DNA of 64,000 bases from positions 124,001-188,000 of the forward strand of contig JAVKTT010000001.1 of the NCBI GenBank assembly GCA_031460505.1. The letters are read 5' to 3'. The notes beneath the pieces were generated by a model. The model searched no databases, had not been told where the DNA came from, and saw only the letters and a list, made by a program, of their open reading frames with translations. The position numbers and the translations under genes are program-made. Source of the DNA: JAAYTL01 sp031460505. Lineage in GTDB: Bacteria > Bacillota > Clostridia > Tissierellales > Tissierellaceae. This document shows positions 37,805 to 46,528 of this stretch, one piece after another; the first letter of the stretch is position 1; each line of letters opens with the position of its first letter.

Positions 37805-38503
37805 TTGAATATTATACTTAAAGCTGAAAACATAGAAAAGACCTATGGCAAGGGAGAACTTAGTGTAGATGCATTAAAGCCTTCAAATTTAGAGATAGAG
37901 AAAGGTGTATTCTATGCAATTATAGGTAAAAGTGGTTCAGGTAAATCAACACTTTTACATATATTAGGGGGATTAGATAAACCAAGTGGCGGAAAACTTT
38001 ATCTTGAAGGAGAAAGTGTCTTTGATCTAAAGAATGAGGAATTAGCAATTTTACGCAGAAGGCGTATAGGATTCGTTTTTCAGTCTTTTAACCTTCTTCA
38101 AGAGCATACTGTTATCGAAAATATACTAATGCCAATACATTTAGACGGTAAAGAACCAGATATGGACTATTTTAATGAAGTTATAGCCTCATTGGGAATA
38201 GAAGATAAACTAAATTACTATCCTGATGAGCTCTCTGGCGGAGAAAGACAAAGAGTAGCCATTGCTAGAGCTATAGTCTCTAAACCTGCAATTGTACTTG
38301 CAGATGAACCAACAGGAAATTTAGATGAAAACACAGGAAAAGAAGTCCTAAGTCTAATGAAGGAATGTGCTAAAAAATTCGGTCAAACAATAATACTGGT
38401 TACTCATGATATGGAAATAGCATCTGAAGCAGATAGGATTATTACAATTACTAATGGCACAATTTCTTCTATAAGAGATACAAGTAATATAAATAGTCTT
38501 TAA
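37805..38503 (+). CDS. ABC transporter ATP-binding protein (MacB/LolD type)
   Basis: The 232-residue ATPase has Walker A GKSGSGKST (about 42-50), Q-loop FVFQSFNLL, signature LSGGERQR and Walker B VLADEPTGN followed by the THD switch histidine. It starts with TTG after AAGGGGG and is 12 bases upstream of a very large permease gene. The pair resembles peptide or lipoprotein export systems; no sensor kinase is next to it, unlike the Bce module at the left of the window. Confidence 0.9.
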   Translation: MNIILKAENIEKTYGKGELSVDALKPSNLEIEKGVFYAIIGKSGSGKSTLLHILGGLDKPSGGKLYLEGESVFDLKNEELAILRRRRIGFVFQSFNLLQEHTVIENILMPIHLDGKEPDMDYFNEVIASLGIEDKLNYYPDELSGGERQRVAIARAIVSKPAIVLADEPTGNLDENTGKEVLSLMKECAKKFGQTIILVTHDMEIASEADRIITITNGTISSIRDTSNINSL

Positions 38504-38515
38504 GGTGGTGATGAT

Positions 38516-41500
38516 TTGAAAATAAAAGATATAGCCAAACAGGGACTTAAAGGTAGAAAAAAGGATACTCTCTTACTTAAACTAGTCATAACACTAGGTT
38601 TTATATTTATTGTTACATCAACCATATTTGAAGCTAGCATTATAAAAACCAAAGAAGAACAACGTCTTAATCTTTATGGCGAGTGGCACGCAGCTTATCT
38701 TAAGGGAAATGAAGAAACACTTGAAAATTTGAAGTCTGAGAAAGATATAGATAAGCTTGGTGTAAGCCTTATCATAGGTGAATCTGAGGATTCCGGTGTT
38801 ATCGGTACTTTTAATGAGGATCTAATAGACATGGGAAGATTCTCTCTTTATAAAGGGCGTTATCCTGAAGCGCCAAATGAGATAATGCTTGAGTTAAATC
38901 AAATGAGTTTCATGAATCTAGATTTAGAAGTTGGTCAAAAAATTCAAGTAGCCATACCGATTCAGAGGCTTCAGCAGGGTTATAGAGACTATATTATGAA
39001 TCTAAATGAAGAATTTTTAAAAAGAAATGCTAATCGTCCAAGGCCTTCATTTTATGATGAATTATATGATCTCTACGATGAAAGAGAAGTATTAGAAAAT
39101 ACGGACACAAACACCGACCAAGAAGAGCAAAATAGAATAAGAAGAATTTCAGAAATAGACAGAGAAATATCACGAATATATTCCAAAAACTATACTCAGA
39201 TGCGAATTGGTTCACCTAATTATTATCTACATAATGAAGCACCTTTTGAAAAAATTGGAGATGTATTTATAGTAGTTAGTAATAATTATTTTCATTATTA
39301 CTTAAATGGTGATGAGGTAAATCCTGAGATAATAAAAGAAAATGGTCTACTTACCAACTCAAAGGTTATACTTAAAAAGGAATTTATCATTAGTGGAATA
39401 CTTCAAACGTATACAGACAAATGGGATTTAGGAGGATACAAGGCTCCGAATGCCTTTATCACTGAAGAAGGTGGAAAAACACTTACAGATGCTTTTTACA
39501 ATAATAATATAGGGGATTTTTCAGACTATAAGATGGATTATAATATATTTTTATATTCTAATTCAAAAAAGCAAGATTTGTATTCAACCCTTGCACATAA
39601 ATATCCTGATATGTCAATTGCTGAAGAAGAGGAAGAAGAAATTATCCAAGGCTTTGGATTCTGGATTTCTATGTATGGTAAATCTGAAGAAGAAGTAGAA
39701 AAAGCCATAGAAGAAACTACTCAATGGAGTGTAAAAAAAGGTCCAGAGGAATGGGAAGATAGTTTCTTAGAAGCCAAGGATGAACTAGGAAGTAAGATGG
39801 AAGTAAATACTTCAAATTTCAGAGTTAATAACTTCTCTTACCCTGATGATAGCGGTTCTACTGAATATATATTAACCCTTACTATTATTGCGGTTATATT
39901 CATTGCAATTGTATTGGCAATATTACAGATTTTTTTAACACAAATGAAAAGAAGATCTCGTAAGTTAGTGTTGTTGAAATCCATAGGTGCTACAAATAAA
40001 CAGATAATCGGTATAATAGTTCATGAAGGTCTTTATCTACTCCAAACTGGTCTATTTATCGGTGTTCCAACAGGATTTATCTTTGCAGGAATTTTAATAT
40101 TTTCCATGAATAACTTTGCAGATAGGAGTATAAGTTTTAATATAATTCCTTCTCTATTAATCATTGGAATCTTAGCTGGATGCCTTGCTTTATTTGTAGG
40201 TATGATTGTTCCAATAATATATGCTATTAGAATTCCACTTACAGGTACTATGTCAAAACCACCTAAACATAAACATCTAAAACATAAAAAAGGTAGTAAC
40301 ACAATTCGAACTCAAAGTTTTAGACAAATTAATTGGCAATATTTTAAGTTAAATAAAGGTAAAACTTTTATATCCTTTGGTATATCATTTATTATAATCA
40401 CTATACTATTGAGTACTGTGCTATTATGCTACATGTCCTTTGACAATTATAATAGTACATCAGTAATAAAAAACAGGCCAGATTATGCTATGGAAACGTA
40501 TTATGGTGAGTCTATTAGGGGAATTAGATTGACGGAAGAAGATTTACTATCCATAGATGGTGTTGAATCTACTGAAGTATATAAAGTTGGTACTAAGACT
40601 TTTTTATGGTATGAAGGTATAGATAATAATCAAATGCTTAAAAACTTTGAAAATTTATTACCTGGAAAGTTTCGTACAAGTCACTTTAGTAAATATAATA
40701 ATGGACTACAAGAATATCCTGAATGGATTAATAATGCAATGTTTACTAAGATATATGGTATAAATCCTGATAGCGAATTATATACTAAATATAATTCTAA
40801 TTTAATACGAGGAGTGGTTGATAAGAAGAACTTCACTGATGGAGAAGAAGTAATACTATTAGTACCTTTATATTATTCTTCAGGTGAAAATGTTAAGTTA
40901 ACACCTTTCGATGAAAACTTGGTTCTAGATGCTACAAATGAAGATAATAGAATGAACTGGCTCTTTGAACAAACAGATCATTATGAGGTTAGTTATAGTA
41001 GCAGATATAAGGAATTTTATGAAAAAGTTGATGATATTAAACCCGGGGATACTATACATCTATCAGTAGATAAAGAAGAAATAAGCGGTGATTCATATAT
41101 ACCTGGATATAGAACTGAGGAGTTTAAAGTTGGTGGGATTATATATTATTTTGATAAGCAACAAGTTTGGCCATTTTCAAATAATATAACTCCCTATGCT
41201 GTAATTGGCTCAATGAATGCAATGGAAAAATTGTATCCTAATACAAAAATTGGACTTGGCATGGTAGATCATGAAGGAATGAGAAGTATGGTAAATACTC
41301 TCTATCCAACTAAATATGGACGTACACTTTGGTATATAAATACTAATTCTAAAAATAAAGATGTAGTATTAGATTCAAAACTACTATCCTACGCTAATAA
41401 CAATGGCTATACACTTTACAATTACAAGGAAAGTAAATCTGAACTATATTCAGAAGCATTTAATAATGCTTTAATCATAGGGTTATTAGGATTAACTGCT

Positions 41501-41905
41501 GCATCAATAGCATCAATTATCTTATATAATATTTTTGAATCTAAATTAGAACAAAATAAAAATAGGATTGGTATATTGCAGTCTTTAGGGGTGTCAAGTA
41601 AGGACTTCTACCGCCATTATCTTTTAGTTGGATTCGCCAATGGATTATTAGCAATAATTTTAGCAAATTTGCTACTATTTATAGTAATTCTACTGACAAC
41701 TGTAGTCAGTGTAAGTGGAATCCAAATGACATTTATCGATTTATTAAAGGATATATTTGAATTTAGACTATGGCAATATCCATGGTTAGTACACAATATT
41801 CTATGTATCTTGTTCCTAATAGTAACTGTGATTATGCATTATTTACCAAGTAGAAAAATAATACAACAGTCTCCAGTTGAAAATATACGTGCATTAAGTA
41901 GATAG
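38516..41905 (+). CDS. Large FtsX-type ABC transporter permease (1,129 residues)
   Basis: The protein starts with TTG after GGTGGTGA. It has an N-terminal membrane helix (about 22-42), a large extracellular region rich in acidic and polar residues (about 50-445), a first FtsX block (about 450-580), a second helix and extracellular region (about 620-990) and a final FtsX block (about 1000-1125; LGLTAASIASIILYNIFESKLEQNKNRIGILQSLG). That is the duplicated FtsX architecture, with a MacB-like periplasmic portion. A mechanotransmission or export role with the upstream ATPase is likely; the substrate is unknown. Confidence 0.88.
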   Translation: MKIKDIAKQGLKGRKKDTLLLKLVITLGFIFIVTSTIFEASIIKTKEEQRLNLYGEWHAAYLKGNEETLENLKSEKDIDKLGVSLIIGESEDSGVIGTFNEDLIDMGRFSLYKGRYPEAPNEIMLELNQMSFMNLDLEVGQKIQVAIPIQRLQQGYRDYIMNLNEEFLKRNANRPRPSFYDELYDLYDEREVLENTDTNTDQEEQNRIRRISEIDREISRIYSKNYTQMRIGSPNYYLHNEAPFEKIGDVFIVVSNNYFHYYLNGDEVNPEIIKENGLLTNSKVILKKEFIISGILQTYTDKWDLGGYKAPNAFITEEGGKTLTDAFYNNNIGDFSDYKMDYNIFLYSNSKKQDLYSTLAHKYPDMSIAEEEEEEIIQGFGFWISMYGKSEEEVEKAIEETTQWSVKKGPEEWEDSFLEAKDELGSKMEVNTSNFRVNNFSYPDDSGSTEYILTLTIIAVIFIAIVLAILQIFLTQMKRRSRKLVLLKSIGATNKQIIGIIVHEGLYLLQTGLFIGVPTGFIFAGILIFSMNNFADRSISFNIIPSLLIIGILAGCLALFVGMIVPIIYAIRIPLTGTMSKPPKHKHLKHKKGSNTIRTQSFRQINWQYFKLNKGKTFISFGISFIIITILLSTVLLCYMSFDNYNSTSVIKNRPDYAMETYYGESIRGIRLTEEDLLSIDGVESTEVYKVGTKTFLWYEGIDNNQMLKNFENLLPGKFRTSHFSKYNNGLQEYPEWINNAMFTKIYGINPDSELYTKYNSNLIRGVVDKKNFTDGEEVILLVPLYYSSGENVKLTPFDENLVLDATNEDNRMNWLFEQTDHYEVSYSSRYKEFYEKVDDIKPGDTIHLSVDKEEISGDSYIPGYRTEEFKVGGIIYYFDKQQVWPFSNNITPYAVIGSMNAMEKLYPNTKIGLGMVDHEGMRSMVNTLYPTKYGRTLWYINTNSKNKDVVLDSKLLSYANNNGYTLYNYKESKSELYSEAFNNALIIGLLGLTAASIASIILYNIFESKLEQNKNRIGILQSLGVSSKDFYRHYLLVGFANGLLAIILANLLLFIVILLTTVVSVSGIQMTFIDLLKDIFEFRLWQYPWLVHNILCILFLIVTVIMHYLPSRKIIQQSPVENIRALSR

Positions 41906-41919
41906 TCTCTAATATTAAA

Positions 41920-41967
41920 AACAGGTCAAAAGTTGTTATAACTCTTTGACCTGTTCTTTATTTTTTT
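41920..41967. terminator. Bidirectional terminator
   Basis: AACAGGTCAAA (41920-41930) pairs with TTTGACCTGTT (41945-41955), extended by AGTT/AACT, with a T run at 41957-41967. It ends the ABC operon and overlaps the 3' end of the convergent DUF454 gene. Confidence 0.85.
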
Positions 41968-42326
41968 GTTTTTATGACAAAGAAAAAATAATAATATTTG
42001 ACTATAATTACAACTATAATAAATAATTTAATAAAGATATTATCAAGTATTATTAATGGGAATGCAAGCATAAAGTCAGATATAAACATCAAGTATATTT
42101 TTCTTCTTAAAGTCATGGATTTATCGTTAATATAATCTTCTGCATAATCCTTATATATCTTAGTATTTTTAAGCCATATATGAAACTTATCAGATCCCTT
42201 GGCAAAACAGATTGAACCTAAAATTAGAAAAGGTGTAGTAGGCAGTACCGGAAGTACAACTCCTATTGCTCCAATCCCAATAGATATAAATCCTAGGATA
42301 ATAAAAATCATTTGATGTATTTTCAA
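41958..42326 (-). CDS. DUF454-family (YbaN-like) membrane protein
   Basis: The 122-residue protein has about three hydrophobic segments and the family signature GVVLPVLPTTPFLILGSICFAKGSDKFHIWL followed by YAEDYI. The family is a conserved inner-membrane group of unknown function. It is monocistronic and convergent with the ABC operon. Confidence 0.88.
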   Translation of the reverse strand: MKIHQMIFIILGFISIGIGAIGVVLPVLPTTPFLILGSICFAKGSDKFHIWLKNTKIYKDYAEDYINDKSMTLRRKIYLMFISDFMLAFPLIILDNIFIKLFIIVVIIVKYYYFFFVIKTKK

Positions 42327-42442
42327 TTTAGCACCTCATTATATGAAATCAGTAATTAAATTATACCCATTACTTGTATTTCTTAACTAATCTATCTATG
42401 AATATGATTTAATCCTGCAAAAATATACAGAATCACAATAAT

Positions 42443-42500
42443 TCGAACACATATTCGATTCGGTTCTACTTTTCACATAATTCAATAGTTCCTGTATATT
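42443..42500 (+). promoter_or_regulatory. Sigma-factor gene promoter with upstream palindrome
   Basis: TTCACA (42472-42477) and TATATT (42495-42500) are 17 bases apart. Upstream lies the palindrome TCGAACACATATTCGA (42443-42458), which differs at one core base from the GAAC-N4-GTTC LexA pattern and is centred about 57 bp before the expected start. Confidence 0.5.
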
Positions 42501-42547
42501 AGTCTTACCTAGGAAAACAATAAGGGCCCTTCCACGGAGGAAGAAAA

Positions 42548-43111
42548 ATGTATAAGGAATTAAATGAATTTTTATTAAAGGCGAAGGAAGGAGATAGGGA
42601 AAGTAAGGAAGAAATTCTAAACAGACTACAGGGTCTAATATTTAAAAGCATTCAAAGGTACTATAACAACAGAAATGAATATGAAGATTTGATTCAAGAA
42701 GGAAATTTAGTAGTTTTACAAGCTATTGACGACTTTGATGAAAGTAAAGGAGTGTATTTCTTAGGTTATGTTAAAACCATGTTAAAATACACATATTTAA
42801 ATAAGCATAAATTAAGACAACATCTATCCTTAAATATACCAGTAGGCAATGATGAAGATAATGAATTGGTTGATTTATTAGAATCAGATAAGGATGGTCC
42901 TTTGGAGCAATATCTTCAAATAGAAGAAAATTTGATTATCAATGAAGCATTATCAAAGTTAACAGATCGACAAAGAGAAATAGTATTGGCCTATTATTTA
43001 GAAAGGTTGTCTATAGGAGAAATTGCTGAAAGATTAGGCATCAGCTATCGAACTGTAATTAATACAAAGATTAGAGCATTGGAAAAGATGCGAGAGTATA
43101 TAGAAATGTAA
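42548..43111 (+). CDS. Small sigma-70-family RNA polymerase sigma factor
   Basis: The 187-residue protein has region 2 (about 15-75; YEDLIQEGNLVVLQAIDDFD...GYVKTMLKY) and region 4 (about 128-185; LTDRQREIVLAYYLERLSIGEIAERLGISYRTVINTKIRALEKM) and lacks region 3, the ECF-like layout. It resembles the clostridial alternative sigma factors of the UviA/TcdR class in size, but I cannot place it firmly. No anti-sigma factor gene is adjacent. The start follows GGAGG. Confidence 0.82.
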   Translation: MYKELNEFLLKAKEGDRESKEEILNRLQGLIFKSIQRYYNNRNEYEDLIQEGNLVVLQAIDDFDESKGVYFLGYVKTMLKYTYLNKHKLRQHLSLNIPVGNDEDNELVDLLESDKDGPLEQYLQIEENLIINEALSKLTDRQREIVLAYYLERLSIGEIAERLGISYRTVINTKIRALEKMREYIEM

Positions 43112-43140
43112 ACCAGTGAATTTGACTGGTTTACATTTCT
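43102..43140. terminator. Bidirectional terminator overlapping the sigma-factor stop
   Basis: A perfect 16-bp inverted repeat (43102-43117 with 43125-43140) spans the stop codon of the sigma gene and separates it from the convergent flavin reductase gene. Confidence 0.85.
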
Positions 43141-43145
43141 ATAAT

Positions 43146-43655
43146 CTATGAAAGCAAGTAAGCATCCACTATCTCACCAAAATATAATACATGATAATCA
43201 TTAGTTGAATAGCTTCGTTTTCTTATATCTTTATCTAAGGTAGATGGTTCCATAGCTTGTTGATATACTACCTTACATTCATAATGTAATTCACAATCAC
43301 TAATTATAGGAGTAGAAACCTTTTGTCCATCAGCTATACTTAAATTACAATGCTCAATTTTATTAACATCTCTTCCTGATTTAGTACCGCAAAAAGCTAG
43401 TTCCTTCTTTAGATCATTCTTTAAAGGAATACTAACTGTAAACTCTTTCGCATTTTCTAATAGGTTGTATGTATGTCTCGAATATCTAACCGCAACCATA
43501 AAAATAGGCTTATTCCAAATATAGCTAATACTTCCCCAACCTATTGTCATTGTATTTAATTGTTCACCGTCTTGTACAGTTAGAAATGCGCCCTTCTTTA
43601 ACTGTTCTAAAGCTTCTGTGGAATATTCATTAAATTTGATATTTTGAATTTTCAA
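43146..43655 (-). CDS. Flavin reductase-like FMN-binding protein
   Basis: The 169-residue protein has the split-barrel flavin-reductase fold: FLTVQDGEQLNTMTIGWGSISYIWNKP and AVRYSRHTYNLLENAKEFTVSIP are typical FMN-contact segments. Such proteins bind FMN and may act as flavin reductases or redox carriers. It is 43 bases downstream of the MATE gene on the same strand, possibly by read-through. Confidence 0.88.
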   Translation of the reverse strand: MKIQNIKFNEYSTEALEQLKKGAFLTVQDGEQLNTMTIGWGSISYIWNKPIFMVAVRYSRHTYNLLENAKEFTVSIPLKNDLKKELAFCGTKSGRDVNKIEHCNLSIADGQKVSTPIISDCELHYECKVVYQQAMEPSTLDKDIRKRSYSTNDYHVLYFGEIVDAYLLS

Positions 43656-43698
43656 TATAGACCCCTCCTTATTCTCCTATTATTTTATATTATACTAT

Positions 43699-45084
43699 TT
43701 AATTTTCATGTATTTCTTTCCCAATATACTTCTCAGCATTGACTAAATTTTTTCTGTAGAAAATTGTAAACACAATTACTGTAGTAAGTGATGCTAATAT
43801 ATCTGCTATTGGTTCAGCCAATAATACTCCAAATAGCTTATCACTAGTAAAATTAGGTAATATAAATATTAAAGGTATTAGTAATACGATTTTTCTAAGC
43901 ATAGCCAGAATTAGTGATATCTTTGCTTTACCTAATGCTAAAAATGTTTGTTGGCATGCAATTTGAGCTCCAAATGCAAAAATACCTGCAAAGTATATTC
44001 TAATACTCCATGTAGTTATTTCCATTAGTGCAGGATCATTATTAAATATAGCTACAAATACCTCTGGTACTAACATAAGCGCTAGCCAAGATATGGTTGT
44101 AAATATTAGGGCAAGTTTAAATTGTAATTTAAATGCTTCCTTTACCCTATCAAACTGCTTAGCTCCACAATTATAGCTTATAATTGGTTGAGCCCCTTGA
44201 GTAAGTCCCATTACTGGTAAGGTGATGATTTGCATAATACTACTCATTATAGTCATGGCACTTACTGCCAAGTCTCCACCATATAGCATTAGCATATTAT
44301 TTAATGATATCAATACTAAACTTTCTGTAGATTGCATAACAAAAGGAGACACTCCCAATGATACAATAGATTTAACTATATTCCATTTGGGAATCAGATA
44401 TTCTTTTCTTATTTTTAATTTAGAATTTTTCCCAGTTAAAAATATTAATACCCATATTGCAGATACAGCCTGTGCTAATATAGTTGCAATAGCTGCACCT
44501 GTTACCCCAAGATTTAGTCCAAATATAAATATTGGATCTAGCACAATATTTATGATAGCACCAATTATTACAGTCATCATTCCTACTTTTGCAAAACCTT
44601 GAGTATTAATGAAAGGATTCATCCCTAAAGCTATTTGAACTGCAATAGTTCCTATGGCATATACACCTAAGTATTCCTTAGCATATCCAATGGTTGTTTC
44701 ACTAGCTCCAAATGCCCAAAGGATTGGCTCTTGAAATATTAAAATTATTCCTGTAAGTATTGCCCCAATTATCACAAGAGTGGAAAAACTGTTACTTAGT
44801 ATTTCTTCGGCTGCTTCATCATCTTTTTCTCCCATTTTAATCGATGCTAGAGGAGCGCCACCCATACCGATAAGTGAACTGAAGGCAGATACTATCATAA
44901 TAATAGGAAAGGCAACTCCTACCCCTGCCATGGCTATTTCTCCATTAGCCATCCTTCCTATAAATATTCTATCTACAATATTATATAGTACATTTACAAG
45001 CTGAGCTACAATAGCTGGTAGTGCAAGTTTCAATAATAATGAAGATACTTTGTCTTTACCTAGGTCTGTTGTATTTGTTTTCAT
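43699..45084 (-). CDS. MATE-family multidrug/metabolite efflux transporter
   Basis: The 461-residue protein has about twelve transmembrane segments and the MATE signature elements (LALPAIVAQLVNVLYNIVDRIFIGRM near the N-terminus and MPFINTQGFAKVGMMTVIIGAIINIVLDPIFIF-type motifs in the middle). It exports cationic drugs or metabolites using a Na+ or H+ gradient. It is preceded by a 160-base leader with two terminator-like hairpins under a strong promoter, so its expression is probably controlled by attenuation. Confidence 0.92.
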   Translation of the reverse strand: MKTNTTDLGKDKVSSLLLKLALPAIVAQLVNVLYNIVDRIFIGRMANGEIAMAGVGVAFPIIMIVSAFSSLIGMGGAPLASIKMGEKDDEAAEEILSNSFSTLVIIGAILTGIILIFQEPILWAFGASETTIGYAKEYLGVYAIGTIAVQIALGMNPFINTQGFAKVGMMTVIIGAIINIVLDPIFIFGLNLGVTGAAIATILAQAVSAIWVLIFLTGKNSKLKIRKEYLIPKWNIVKSIVSLGVSPFVMQSTESLVLISLNNMLMLYGGDLAVSAMTIMSSIMQIITLPVMGLTQGAQPIISYNCGAKQFDRVKEAFKLQFKLALIFTTISWLALMLVPEVFVAIFNNDPALMEITTWSIRIYFAGIFAFGAQIACQQTFLALGKAKISLILAMLRKIVLLIPLIFILPNFTSDKLFGVLLAEPIADILASLTTVIVFTIFYRKNLVNAEKYIGKEIHEN

Positions 45085-45116
45085 ATTATCATCTCCAATT
45101 ATTTTATTAACACAAC

Positions 45117-45246
45117 AAAAAAAAGCTTCTATCGAAGCAATAAAAAATCCAAATATGAATATTTGGTTTGTAAAATACCTTCTCTAAAGTTTTAAATAGG
45201 GCTTTCGTTGGAAGTTAGATTAGTTTATGTATATACTTTAGCTCAC
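45117..45246 (-). promoter_or_regulatory. Attenuator-like structured leader of the MATE gene
   Basis: On the minus strand the leader first forms a closed domain with CTAAAGT (45241-45235) pairing with ACTTTAG (45190-45184) around about 44 bases. Two terminator-type hairpins follow: CCAAATAT/ATATTTGG (45149-45166) with six Ts, and GCTTC/GAAGC (45125-45138) with eight Ts, both before the MATE start. A structured domain followed by terminators suggests a riboswitch or drug-responsive attenuator. I could not match it to a named class. Confidence 0.6.
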
Positions 45247-45252
45247 TATAAT

Positions 45253-45281
45253 ATTATAGATAATAAAACTAATTATGTCAA
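45253..45281 (-). promoter_or_regulatory. Consensus sigma-A promoter of the MATE gene
   Basis: On the minus strand TTGACA (45281-45276) and TATAAT (45258-45253) are exactly 17 bases apart, a perfect consensus promoter. Such strength makes sense if the leader terminators normally block expression. Confidence 0.88.
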
Positions 45282-45407
45282 TTTTTGACGGATTGTGGAT
45301 AGTGCAAACTTATTGTGGAAAAATATATTTAATATTTCTCCATATCTATGAAAAATGTTTACTGTTAATGGTATATATGCCTACTTATAGTGAGTAATTT
45401 TACATAA

Positions 45408-45446
45408 CAAAACACCCTTCAAGGATTAATCCTCAAAGGATGTCTT
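45408..45446 (-). terminator. Terminator-like hairpin after the asparaginase gene
   Basis: An imperfect inverted repeat centred on AGGATTAATCCT lies downstream of the asparaginase gene, with TTTTGTTA after it on the minus strand. The rest of the 453-bp gap up to 45537 shows no gene. Confidence 0.55.
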
Positions 45447-45537
45447 TTATGGTCAGGAAACTAAAAAGTCTTACGAGAAATAGTCTTCGTTTTACTTCAA
45501 GGGTTGGATATACAAAATTATTTACACTTCCAAATAT

Positions 45538-46527
45538 CTAGTCAATATTAACCATATCATTTTGAATGTTTGCAGTGAACAATTTTCTAGTTTCAGTTAT
45601 TGTTTTTGAGTTTCCTAAAGCATACATTAATTTGGTAATTACAGATTCAACTGTCATTTCACCTGATTCATAGATTCCGTATTTTTTTATAGCTTCATTT
45701 CCAACAGTATATCTCCCCAAGTCAGTACCATCATATTGTACTTGTGTACTTCCAATTACCACAACTCCATTATTAGTCCAGTTGCTAATACAATTTAAGA
45801 ATGATCTAGGAATTCCACCAACACCATAATTTTCTAAAATAACTCCTTTATACTGAGTATGGATATCTTCGTAGTGTTTCTCATTTATACCAGGATAAAA
45901 CTTAATTAGTAATACTTTATCGTTTAAATCATAATAGTATTTAATGCTTTTTCCATTATCTTCTGGTTGTATATACTTGTAAACTTTCCCTCCATCGATT
46001 TTCCCTATAACTGGATAATTTATACTATCAAATGCATCATAATTCTTACTTCTTAATTTAGTTACATGGTTTCCAAACATTATTTTACCATTAAAAACTA
46101 CAAAAACACCATTCATATCGCCCTTTGCCGCAAGAATACAGCTGTCAATAAGATTTTTCTTAGCATCAGATATATTATTACTTATTGGGACTTGAGATCC
46201 AGTTACTATAATTGGTTTCTTCGGGTTTTGAATCATATATGATAATGCTGATGATGTATACGCTAAGGTATCTGTACCATGAATTACTACAAACCCATCA
46301 TATTTATCATAATTATCTTCAATAGTTTTAACCATGACTTTCCAGTAACTAGGAACTAAATCACTGCTTTCTATATTTAAGATATCCTGAATTGATATAT
46401 CAATTAATTGCTCTAATTCAGGCACATATTCTAGCAACTCTTTAGCTGCAAGTTTAGGCGATAATCCATGTTCAGTTTCTTTTGATGCCATAGTTCCACC
46501 TGTCGTTATCATAAGTACTTTTTTCAT
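45538..46527 (-). CDS. L-asparaginase (asparaginase/glutaminase family)
   Basis: From the ATG at 46527 the protein has 329 residues. It contains the first active-site segment TTGGTMASK (8-16) and the second, HGTDTLAYT (83-91), both with the catalytic threonines. There is no signal peptide, indicating a cytoplasmic enzyme that yields aspartate and ammonia. The start is one base after the stop of the symporter gene; a longer frame up to 46584 lacks a ribosome site. It is last in the unit with the AGCS symporter. Confidence 0.9.
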   Translation of the reverse strand: MKKVLMITTGGTMASKETEHGLSPKLAAKELLEYVPELEQLIDISIQDILNIESSDLVPSYWKVMVKTIEDNYDKYDGFVVIHGTDTLAYTSSALSYMIQNPKKPIIVTGSQVPISNNISDAKKNLIDSCILAAKGDMNGVFVVFNGKIMFGNHVTKLRSKNYDAFDSINYPVIGKIDGGKVYKYIQPEDNGKSIKYYYDLNDKVLLIKFYPGINEKHYEDIHTQYKGVILENYGVGGIPRSFLNCISNWTNNGVVVIGSTQVQYDGTDLGRYTVGNEAIKKYGIYESGEMTVESVITKLMYALGNSKTITETRKLFTANIQNDMVNID

Positions 46528-46528
46528 A

